This document shows, in pieces, positions 15,611-22,520 of a stretch of 23,849 nt of DNA (position 1 is the first letter of the stretch; every line of letters starts with the position of its first letter). Position numbers and translations under genes: made by a program. Source of the DNA: Gammaproteobacteria bacterium. Its GTDB lineage: Bacteria; Pseudomonadota; Gammaproteobacteria; GRL18. The notes beneath the pieces were generated by a model. That model saw only the letters and a list, made by a program, of their open reading frames with translations. It searched no databases and had not been told where the DNA came from. The stretch is taken from the NCBI GenBank assembly GCA_023144715.1, contig JAGLFC010000139.1, positions 1 to 23,849 on the forward strand, read 5' to 3'.

Positions 15611-16261
15611 TTAGGAATCTGATTTTTGTAAAAGTCCTGATTGAACCGCCATAACAGCCGCTTCTACACGAGAATGGATTTTTAACTTGCGCAATATCGC
15701 TTTGACATGGAGTTTCACTGTACCATCAGAAATTTCTAAATTTCTAGCAATGACTTTATTGCTTTGTCCCTCAGCTAGGAGAAACAGAATTTCCGTTTCT
15801 CGAGGTGTGAGTTCAGAAAATGGACTGGGTTCAGGAGGAGGCGGTACATGACCTTGAACGACTTTTGCTAAAATAGGGGTGAGATCAGGCGCTACAACGG
15901 TTTTACCACCATGAATATCTTGCAATGCTGTGACCAGTTCATCAGGTTGCATACCTTTGAGTAAAAAACCTTGTGCACCACATTGTAATGCTTCAATTAA
16001 ATCTCGTTCATCATCCACTGTCGTCAAAATGGCAATAGGCATTTTTTCACCTTGTTCACGGAGGCTTTTTAGTACTTCAATACCATCCATATCAGGCATT
16101 CTCATATCCAATAAGACCACATCAGGCTTTTTTTCACTGACAATTTTTAAACCTTCTTGACCACTGCCCGCACTGGCAACGACTTCGATGCCCATTCTTT
16201 CTAGTAAACCCTGTAATCCAGCACGGAAGAGGGTGTGATCATCAATTAATAATACGCGCAT
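15611..16261 (-). CDS. NarL/FixJ-family two-component response regulator, 216 aa
   Basis: A receiver domain (1-118) carries the acidic pair Asp7-Asp8, the phosphorylated Asp52, Thr80/Thr81 and Lys102. A Pro-rich linker (about 138-145) leads to a LuxR-type helix-turn-helix (about 150-207) with LTPRETEILFLLAEG and the recognition region ISDGTVKLHVKAILRKL. It is a phosphorylation-dependent transcription factor. No histidine kinase gene lies in the window, so its sensor is elsewhere. Similarity to NarL is clear, but the signal is unknown. The ATG lacks a Shine-Dalgarno. The upstream region has repeated motifs that could be its own sites, and the rhodanese gene follows 41 bases downstream. Confidence 0.92.
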   Translation of the reverse strand: MRVLLIDDHTLFRAGLQGLLERMGIEVVASAGSGQEGLKIVSEKKPDVVLLDMRMPDMDGIEVLKSLREQGEKMPIAILTTVDDERDLIEALQCGAQGFLLKGMQPDELVTALQDIHGGKTVVAPDLTPILAKVVQGHVPPPPEPSPFSELTPRETEILFLLAEGQSNKVIARNLEISDGTVKLHVKAILRKLKIHSRVEAAVMAVQSGLLQKSDS

Positions 16262-16311
16262 AATTTTTATCTATTGGTTAATGAATATCTTGATTAAGCC
16301 ATTATTAAAAG

Positions 16312-16343
16312 CAATGACTCCTAGGCTGATTTCTCAATGACTC
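16312..16343. promoter_or_regulatory. Direct repeat CAATGACTC upstream of response regulator
   Basis: The nonamer CAATGACTC occurs at 16312-16320 and 16335-16343, 23 bases apart (about two helical turns) and 50-80 bases before the regulator's start. It is a candidate operator. No protein is assigned. Confidence 0.35.
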
Positions 16344-16360
16344 TCTCAGAGGGAAATATT

Positions 16361-16430
16361 AACAGAATTTCTCTGTTCTCACCAGTTTCTGTTTCAATTG
16401 ACATTTTTTCAAGAACTTTTCTGTTATACT
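16361..16430 (+). promoter_or_regulatory. Extended -10 promoter with TCTGTT hexamer cluster, ahead of Kelch gene
   Basis: TGTTATACT (16422-16430) is an extended -10 element about 50 bases before the downstream ATG. A TTGACA at 16398-16403 is 21 bases away, too far for a standard -35. The hexamer TCTGTT is found at 16372, 16388 and 16420, spaced 16 and 32 bases, with an inverted copy AACAGA at 16361-16366. The last copy overlaps the -10. Confidence 0.45.
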
Positions 16431-16481
16431 TTAGTCTAATACATACGCTCTAAATCATTAGAAAAAATAAAGGCATTTTTT

Positions 16482-17663
16482 ATGAAAACATATTTTTTAA
16501 TAGTTAATTGTTTAATATTAATATTCAGTACAGTTAAAGTATATAGCGATATTGGTCATGATTTTTTTGCTAATCTGCCTGATAATAGTTGGACTCAAGT
16601 ACCCACACACAACAATCCAAAACGTGAAGGTCATGCTGGAATAACCATTGATAATGAGGGCGGAAAGCTTTATATCTTTGGCTCTGACACCCATGGTGAT
16701 CAAACTCCTGATAATGCTATGCATATTTTAGATTTATCAACCTTAGAATGGACGGACAGTTATGATCGTGATCCATTATCCCGTTATTTAATAGATGATG
16801 ATGGTTGGACGATGACCACAACAGGTCGACCTTGGGCTGCCCATATTTTTTATAATATGGTTTTTTTATCTGATCTGAATGCCATATTTGTACATACTAA
16901 ACCCATCCATAATTATCCAGCTCATGCTCTTATTAATATTAAACCTACTGATATTGCAGAGCAAAGTTGGCTCTATTTTATAGATGATAATCAATGGATG
17001 CCTTTAAAAGACAGTCTTCCTCCTCCATTATGGGCAGAAGGTTTATCCTATAATCCTATATTGGATCGAATTATTGGACAAAGAGGAAATGAAACTTATT
17101 TATTTAACTCCCAATCTTTACTGTGGGAAACCGTTTCTTCAACGGGAAGTCACTCTTCTACATTAGAATCAAGTGCTGGATTTAATCCTATTTCAGAAAA
17201 ATCATTTCGTTTTGCTGGGAATTTTCCTGTCAGTACTCAAATAACTGAATATGATTCGGTTGATAAGACTTGGACACCATTAGAAACAGTCGGTACTGTA
17301 CCAGACATAAGCCGTGGTGGTCAGCCCATGACAGTCGATACAATTAATAATGTGCTTATTTATCACGCAAAAGATGAAGATTCTACTCTAGGCAGTGCTA
17401 ATACTTGGGTGTTTAATCTCACCACTCATGTATGGGAAGAGGTAACACCCACAATACATCCCCCTAATTTTGGTTTTAATTTTATGATGACTTTTTATGA
17501 AAAAGAGAATGTTGCTTTATATTATGTTAAGGTGCCTGAAGAAGGAAGACCTGAGTGGAGTGGAGAACCTGAATTATGGGCATATCGCTATAAATCAGCT
17601 AATAATGGTGATAAAAATCCTCCCGCAGTACTTACGCCACCTTTATCATTATTATTATTTTGA
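16482..17663 (+). CDS. Exported Kelch-type beta-propeller protein, 393 aa
   Basis: A signal peptide (residues 1-22, ending Val-Tyr-Ser) predicts export. The body contains recurring Kelch-like units: a Gly-rich turn, a Leu-Tyr-Ile-Phe-Gly strand near 63-67, then an aromatic Glu-Trp-Thr or Trp-Glu ending. Examples are HILDLSTLEWT near 81-91, YLFNSQSLLWE near 206-216, EYDSVDKTWTPL near 257-268 and WVFNLTTHVWEEV near 306-318. About five to six blades are suggested. Binding partner and role are unknown. An AAAGG Shine-Dalgarno precedes the ATG by about 9 bases. The C-terminus ends abruptly with a Pro/Leu-rich stretch; there is no clear sign of a frameshift. It is transcribed divergently from the response regulator and may be its target. 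Confidence 0.7.
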   Translation: MKTYFLIVNCLILIFSTVKVYSDIGHDFFANLPDNSWTQVPTHNNPKREGHAGITIDNEGGKLYIFGSDTHGDQTPDNAMHILDLSTLEWTDSYDRDPLSRYLIDDDGWTMTTTGRPWAAHIFYNMVFLSDLNAIFVHTKPIHNYPAHALINIKPTDIAEQSWLYFIDDNQWMPLKDSLPPPLWAEGLSYNPILDRIIGQRGNETYLFNSQSLLWETVSSTGSHSSTLESSAGFNPISEKSFRFAGNFPVSTQITEYDSVDKTWTPLETVGTVPDISRGGQPMTVDTINNVLIYHAKDEDSTLGSANTWVFNLTTHVWEEVTPTIHPPNFGFNFMMTFYEKENVALYYVKVPEEGRPEWSGEPELWAYRYKSANNGDKNPPAVLTPPLSLLLF

Positions 17664-17686
17664 TACCTTTGTATTGTATAGCCTGC

Positions 17687-17720
17687 CAAAAAAGGTAGAA
17701 GTTCTCACGGACTTTTACCT
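17687..17720 (-). terminator. Rho-independent terminator of the PilJ-like gene pair
   Basis: On the minus strand a 10-bp stem (arms 17711-17720 and 17693-17702, one G-T pair, 8-base loop) is followed directly by a T-run (complement of A17688-A17692). It lies 50 bases after the last stop of the minus-strand pair and in the convergent gap with the Kelch gene. A weaker hairpin (17753-17772) overlaps that stop codon. Confidence 0.65.
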
Positions 17721-17770
17721 AAACAATGAGCAAGGATAATAAAAAGTATCTCAGCCACCACTATAGGAGG

Positions 17771-18559
17771 CTATTTAGTTTCTCTAAGAGACTTATCATG
17801 GTAGTTTTCTAATTTTTTAAGGGATTTTTCCATATATTGTGTTGAAATAAAAACAATTAATGGTAAATCATTTTTTTCGATACCGAGATAAAATTTCTTT
17901 GCAATGGGCCAATATTTTGTTATTTTAAGCACATGTCCTATCAATATATCGGGATAATCAAAAGCTTTTACTTTTGTTAAATTAGCTTCAAACTCTATAA
18001 CAGCCTGATTTAATTGTACGACATTATTATGATCGTTAAAGCCCTCCCTAAAAGCAATATAGTATTTTGTGATCCGTTCAAGTAAAAAAGACATTTTCTC
18101 AGTGGTAATGAGCATATTTTCTTGCTTATTTGTTGCGTGTGAGTGTAATTTTACGATGGATTCAGCACCTTCTAATAATGCTTCACTATAATCTAACATT
18201 AAGGCTCCATTTTCTTTACTATAGGGTTTTGAAAGAATATCTTTAATTTCATCTTGAGTAAAGGAAAGAAACATAACCATCGCTTGCTGTTCACTATTAT
18301 TACTTGAATCCAAAGTATTAATATCTTGTGCTAAATTAAATAAACCACTTTTTAGATCAGCTTGTGCTTCTTCAACACGTATTAATTGATGTATATAAAA
18401 ATACGCCTTAGTGATTTTTTGACTGACTATTTCAATATTTTCAGCTGCTTTTAAGTGTTGTAAATTTTTAAGATCAGCAGAAAAAATTAAAGTGGACTGG
18501 ATTAAACAACTGAATGCGATGATGCTTTTTTTTACGGACGATAATTTAATATAACTCAT
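17771..18559 (-). CDS. Exported protein with PilJ-N/NarX-like helical sensor domain, 262 aa
   Basis: A signal peptide (residues 1-28) is followed by an almost wholly helical protein with no further membrane segment. The segment near 154-195 (Glu-Lys-Met-Ser-Phe-Leu-Leu-Glu-Arg-Ile-Thr-Lys-Tyr-Tyr, then a Val-Val-Gln-Leu-Asn-Gln-Ala-Val-x-Glu-Phe-Glu-x-x-Leu pattern) resembles the second half of the PilJ N-terminal domain found outside the membrane in chemotaxis transducers and nitrate sensors. No HAMP, methyl-accepting or kinase domain is attached. The ATG overlaps the upstream stop as ATGA, with AAGGAG as Shine-Dalgarno, so it is translationally coupled. Likely periplasmic. The family call rests on remembered patterns, so it is tentative; function unknown. 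Confidence 0.55.
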   Translation of the reverse strand: MSYIKLSSVKKSIIAFSCLIQSTLIFSADLKNLQHLKAAENIEIVSQKITKAYFYIHQLIRVEEAQADLKSGLFNLAQDINTLDSSNNSEQQAMVMFLSFTQDEIKDILSKPYSKENGALMLDYSEALLEGAESIVKLHSHATNKQENMLITTEKMSFLLERITKYYIAFREGFNDHNNVVQLNQAVIEFEANLTKVKAFDYPDILIGHVLKITKYWPIAKKFYLGIEKNDLPLIVFISTQYMEKSLKKLENYHDKSLRETK

Positions 18560-19365
18560 TCAACTAACTCCTTTTCAAGTTTTAATATATCTCGGATTTC
18601 ATGAAAAATTTTACTGGCAGTTTTTTCTGCCAATGTAGGTACAAAACGACCTGATTTACTGGATGCCATAAATTTAAACATCATAAAATGTTTTTCAGTT
18701 TTTTTTAATTTATTTTTAATTTCAGCAGACACTAGTTTTTCATCTTCAGCCATCAATTCATGATAAATTTTTTCATATTCAGTGAAGACTTCTTCCACTT
18801 CTTCATAATAATTATCATCTTCAATTCCCCAAGCCTTCATCATATAAAGTGCTGCCAACCGTTGTGACTCCATACCTAATTGGGCAATCAGTACCACATC
18901 ATGTTCTCCTTTAATTTGACTATCTTTAGCGAGATCGTCTGCTATTTCTTCACAACGATGACTCAATTTTTCAACTTTTTTATGTAATTCTGTCATATTT
19001 TTTTTATCAGGTTTTGCCAGTAACATAGGCTCCATTTCTTTCCATAGCACCTCAATTTCACGTATTTCATCATCGAGCTTTTTCTTTAAATGATGATTTT
19101 TAAGATTACTGATATATTGATTGATAATTTTGGCATTCTTTTTTAGGTCAGCGGCGGGATCATGATAATGAACATCCATACCCACCAACGCATAATCTTT
19201 TAATATACGCTGAGAATACATACATATATCAGCCATTTCATGCACATCCTGAGCTGAGGCTGATGCTGATGCCTGAAAGTTCAGTAAGAAAAATGACATA
19301 CCCATAAGCATGATAAAACCTTGCTTAATACGTATCTTTGGTCGATTAAAATTTATTTGAGTCAT
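18556..19365 (-). CDS. Exported protein with PilJ-N/NarX-like helical sensor domain, 269 aa
   Basis: A long signal sequence (hydrophobic core about 17-30, cleavage after Ala38 in ASASA) precedes a soluble helical domain. Two PilJ-N-like signatures are visible: Met-Tyr-Ser-Gln-Arg-Ile-Leu-Lys-Asp-Tyr-Ala-Leu-Val-Gly near 49-62 followed by Asp-Pro-Ala-Ala-Asp-Leu, and Met-Glu-Ser-Gln-Arg-Leu-Ala-Ala-Leu-Tyr near 176-185. In PilJ and NarX such Gln-Arg helices form a periplasmic four-helix sensor, but here there is no membrane or signalling part. The region 78-165 is very Lys/Glu-rich and probably coiled. It is the first gene of a two-gene operon with a diverged paralogue and is divergent from pspA. 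It could be a binding protein feeding a separate transducer; this is inference. Confidence 0.6.
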   Translation of the reverse strand: MTQINFNRPKIRIKQGFIMLMGMSFFLLNFQASASASAQDVHEMADICMYSQRILKDYALVGMDVHYHDPAADLKKNAKIINQYISNLKNHHLKKKLDDEIREIEVLWKEMEPMLLAKPDKKNMTELHKKVEKLSHRCEEIADDLAKDSQIKGEHDVVLIAQLGMESQRLAALYMMKAWGIEDDNYYEEVEEVFTEYEKIYHELMAEDEKLVSAEIKNKLKKTEKHFMMFKFMASSKSGRFVPTLAEKTASKIFHEIRDILKLEKELVE

Positions 19366-19638
19366 GACATTCTCACTAGTTTATTAATAAATATTGAGTA
19401 TAGTCTATATTTTCAATTTAACGACTGAAATAAGGTTTTTTTTCTTTATTAATTGATATTAAACGTTAGTTATATTTTAATATAATATGATTATTAACGA
19501 CTAAAATTAACACGTTTCATGACCTTGAAAAAAATATTGAATATTATTTAAAAATATGTCATATTATATTAAACAGTGATTAATATTTAATGACTGATTA
19601 AGAAACATTCAAATAATAAATAGTGTGAGGATAAGACC
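19366..19638. promoter_or_regulatory. Divergent AT-rich promoter region with 14-base direct repeat
   Basis: This non-coding gap of 273 bases lies between the PilJ-like operon (-) and pspA (+). TTAACGACTGAAAT (19418-19431) and TTAACGACTAAAAT (19494-19507) match at 13 of 14 positions, 76 bases apart. A minus-strand TATACT (complement of 19397-19402) could serve the PilJ-like operon, with the first repeat over its -35 position. No sigma54 -24/-12 element, as used by pspA in enterics, was found. A GTGAGGAT Shine-Dalgarno precedes pspA. Confidence 0.45.
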
Positions 19639-20310
19639 ATGAGTAATATATTCAGACGAATCAATGATGTAATGAATGCCAATATTAATGATCTCATTGA
19701 TAAAGTTGAAGATCCTGAGCGGATGATCAAACAGATTATTCGTGAAATGGAAGATAATATTCGTCAATCAAAAGAAGGGGTTATTGTAGCGATTGCCAGT
19801 GAAAAACGTTTATATCGTGAGTTAGAACAAAATCGTACTCAACGTGATAATTGGCAACATAAAGCAGAAACCGCAATGCTTCATAATAATGAAGAATTGG
19901 CTCGATCTGCTTTAGTACAAAAGAAAGAATATGAAAAGGTGATCAAACAAATTGAACCCATCTGGGATTCAGCAGTACACAGTAGTGATACGTTAAAAGA
20001 TCAATTGAAACAATTAGAAAATAAGCTCCAAGATGCCAAGCGTAAAAAAGGCAGTTTAATTGCTCGCCAAAAGGCCGCACAAACACAATCCTATATGCAA
20101 AATGTTGATACCAATTTTAATGCACAATTATTGGCACAAGATAATTTTGATCGTATGGAAGATAAAGTACTTGAAATGGAAGCACGTGCTCAAGCACGTA
20201 GTGAATTAGATGGTTTAACTCATCGAGAGGAAGAAGCTTACATTGAAATGGAAATTACATCAGAAATTGATTCTGAAATGGATGCCTTAAAACGTCAGTT
20301 TAAAAAATAA
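19639..20310 (+). CDS. pspA: Phage shock protein A / IM30 family protein, 223 aa
   Basis: PspA/IM30/Vipp1 proteins are ESCRT-III-like and coat stressed inner membrane to preserve the proton-motive force. The N-terminus has the amphipathic membrane-binding helix (IFRRINDVMNANINDLIDK, about 4-22). Asp-Pro-Glu-Arg-Met-Ile-Lys-Gln-Ile-Ile-Arg-Glu-Met-Glu at 25-38 is a family hallmark. The rest is a long coiled coil with an acidic end; length equals E. coli PspA (222 aa). No pspF, pspB or pspC accompanies it. Two giant polytopic membrane proteins follow on the same strand, 31 bases and then 1 base apart, and probably form one operon. The symbol is by family; orthology to E. coli PspA is not shown. 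Confidence 0.9.
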   Translation: MSNIFRRINDVMNANINDLIDKVEDPERMIKQIIREMEDNIRQSKEGVIVAIASEKRLYRELEQNRTQRDNWQHKAETAMLHNNEELARSALVQKKEYEKVIKQIEPIWDSAVHSSDTLKDQLKQLENKLQDAKRKKGSLIARQKAAQTQSYMQNVDTNFNAQLLAQDNFDRMEDKVLEMEARAQARSELDGLTHREEEAYIEMEITSEIDSEMDALKRQFKK

Positions 20311-20341
20311 TACGCATAAAACTAAGGTGGGAGAGGGTGTG

Positions 20342-22519
20342 ATGTGGCATTTTTTATTTTTTGTGTCTATTATTTTAAATTTTATTTTATTTTTTAAAAT
20401 TAAAAATCTTAAAGCACAACTGAGAACAAAAAAAAGAAAGGTACAAACAGCCCTTCATACACCTTTGAGTACTCTGGAGATAGAGCTTGATCAGGACATT
20501 ATTTTACCCGATCTTCCTATAGAGGATGAATGTGTTGTAAACAATAAATCGAACATTGCTATAAAGAATGATAGTCTCAAAAAAAATACTTTAAAGAAAA
20601 AGCCAATAAAAGAAATAACCTCTAAAGAAAATATTTTATCATCTGTCTTACAATCCATCTCAGGTTGGCATCATGCTTTTATTCCTTTTTTATTACAAAA
20701 TATTGGTTGGTTTATTGGTATTTTGTGTTTTATCAGCGGTTCAATTTTCTTTGTCTCTTATACCCAAGGATTTATCAAAAGTCTAACCATTACTTATACC
20801 ATTCTTAGTTATACCTTATTATTGGCATGGGGTGGTTATTATCTCAAGAAAAATATTGATCATGCCAATACCAGTGGTATGGTCTTACTGTCCATGAGCT
20901 TTTTATTAGTGCCATTGAACTTTTCAGCCCTGACTCGACTATTAATGGTGAGTTTGGATAGTGGTTTATTGAGTGTTACCTTTATCGTATCGGTCTCTTC
21001 GTTATTCATAGCTTCTGCTTTACTCTTTTATATTTCTAAATTAATCAGTGGTTTATTTAATCGTGATTTATTAAGCCACTTTTATTATTTATTTTTTACC
21101 ATAAGTGTACTTCAACTTGCTATTCCTTTAATCCGTTATAGCCCCAATAATATGAGCGTACTGATATTATTTTCAGTGATTATGAGCTTATTATTGCTGG
21201 CATTGGTTTTTTATCTGCCTGTTATTTTACAACATGTTTTTGTAGATAAAAAATACCTCATTTTATTCAGTGTGGGTAGTCTTATTTTTGCCTCTCTCGT
21301 GTCTATGATTCATATTGCCATAAGTAGTCCAGTCAATATTCCATTAAATTTTTATGCCCCTTTTATTTTATTAATCAGTATGTTGTTATTTTATTTGGAT
21401 GATCAATTACATCATTATAAAGAAATAGGTGGCTTAGTGTCTTATATGACTCTAATTTGTTATGCACTGTCCTTTTGTGCCTTAGCATTATCATTTGATG
21501 CCCCTTTTATACGTTCATTAACCAATATATTAGCCATTATTTTATATGCTCGATTAATGTGGATTTATCGTTCTTTAGTGCCTTTATATTTAGTGTTGAT
21601 CCTAACCGCTTTTTTATACAGTGATCATGTTATTAATCTTTTCTCACAATGGCTTTATATCAGTTTATTACCCTTATTGTTAACTTATTTTTTCTTATTG
21701 TTGCTATTGATTAAAAAGGGAACAGAACCTAATAAAGAAAAATCATTACAATTGAGTCGTCATTTATTTCATGCACTGATGATGATTGCTATTATTGCTG
21801 GAGTATTCAGTCAATGGAGGGTAGAAAGTCTTTTAGTGGCACTATTGAATGGCTTAATATTATTATTTAGTGTCTATTATCTACTAACGGCTCACTCTGT
21901 GTCAGCCATTAAATTAGTAAACTTAACCTATTATGATACCTATTTTTATTTATTGACACTCTTGCCTATCTTATTGATCCTGATAACACCTATTCTTTCA
22001 GTTGAAATAAAATTAATACTATTAACCTTGATCATGCTTTTTTATGCACATAATAGTCATTATCAATGGTTTACTGTTTATAAACACACAAGTCTCGTTG
22101 AACGTCGCCTTTTTATGAATAGCTCATTATTAATAATGTTGTTATTACTTGTTTTAGTGGTCATAGGCTTTACCCTATCGGTAAAAATAGCCTTCTTAAT
22201 TTTTATCTTGGCGTTAAATAGCTTATTTTTAAGTATGAGCTTATATAATCGTGCGTTATTTTATATTTTTATATTATTGTTGGCAGTATCCTCTATTATT
22301 TTAAAACTTTATCTGAATACACCGCCGTCTTCTGGTGTGATGCTGACACTGATCCTCTTTAGTTTATTTTTAGTGATGTCTGTTTTAGATCGCACTAAGC
22401 AAACGACATTAGAACATGAGCATATTAAAACAATACGCCGTAATACACCTGAAAAATTATTAGGCTGTTATCCTATTAATGATTATGAACCTGATAATAT
22501 CAATAAGGAGGTGCTTTAA
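20342..22519 (+). CDS. Large polytopic membrane protein of unknown function, 725 aa
   Basis: I do not recognise this family. One transmembrane segment at 3-19 is followed by a polar, Lys-rich linker of about 90 residues (20-108), which probably faces the cytoplasm. About 16-19 closely packed hydrophobic segments run from about 110 to 680. The charged C-terminal tail is about 45 residues. There are no clear catalytic motifs; charged residues within the membrane are few, arguing against an ion-coupled transporter. An ATG at 20342 is chosen because GGGAGAGG lies 5-12 bases before it. A GTG at 20327 in frame would sit before that site. It begins 31 bases after pspA, and the next gene's start is one base after its stop, so coupling is likely. 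A large membrane partner or cargo of PspA is plausible. Confidence 0.75.
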   Translation: MWHFLFFVSIILNFILFFKIKNLKAQLRTKKRKVQTALHTPLSTLEIELDQDIILPDLPIEDECVVNNKSNIAIKNDSLKKNTLKKKPIKEITSKENILSSVLQSISGWHHAFIPFLLQNIGWFIGILCFISGSIFFVSYTQGFIKSLTITYTILSYTLLLAWGGYYLKKNIDHANTSGMVLLSMSFLLVPLNFSALTRLLMVSLDSGLLSVTFIVSVSSLFIASALLFYISKLISGLFNRDLLSHFYYLFFTISVLQLAIPLIRYSPNNMSVLILFSVIMSLLLLALVFYLPVILQHVFVDKKYLILFSVGSLIFASLVSMIHIAISSPVNIPLNFYAPFILLISMLLFYLDDQLHHYKEIGGLVSYMTLICYALSFCALALSFDAPFIRSLTNILAIILYARLMWIYRSLVPLYLVLILTAFLYSDHVINLFSQWLYISLLPLLLTYFFLLLLLIKKGTEPNKEKSLQLSRHLFHALMMIAIIAGVFSQWRVESLLVALLNGLILLFSVYYLLTAHSVSAIKLVNLTYYDTYFYLLTLLPILLILITPILSVEIKLILLTLIMLFYAHNSHYQWFTVYKHTSLVERRLFMNSSLLIMLLLLVLVVIGFTLSVKIAFLIFILALNSLFLSMSLYNRALFYIFILLLAVSSIILKLYLNTPPSSGVMLTLILFSLFLVMSVLDRTKQTTLEHEHIKTIRRNTPEKLLGCYPINDYEPDNINKEVL

Positions 22520-22520
22520 G

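Noticed and set aside
17497..17739. Possible frameshifted continuation of the Kelch protein
   Set aside because: The alternative frame gives a Tyr-rich, non-propeller sequence, so I see no evidence of a broken gene.
19366..19638. Sigma54 promoter for pspA
   Set aside because: No GG-N10-GC-type -24/-12 element could be found by eye, and no pspF lies beside it.
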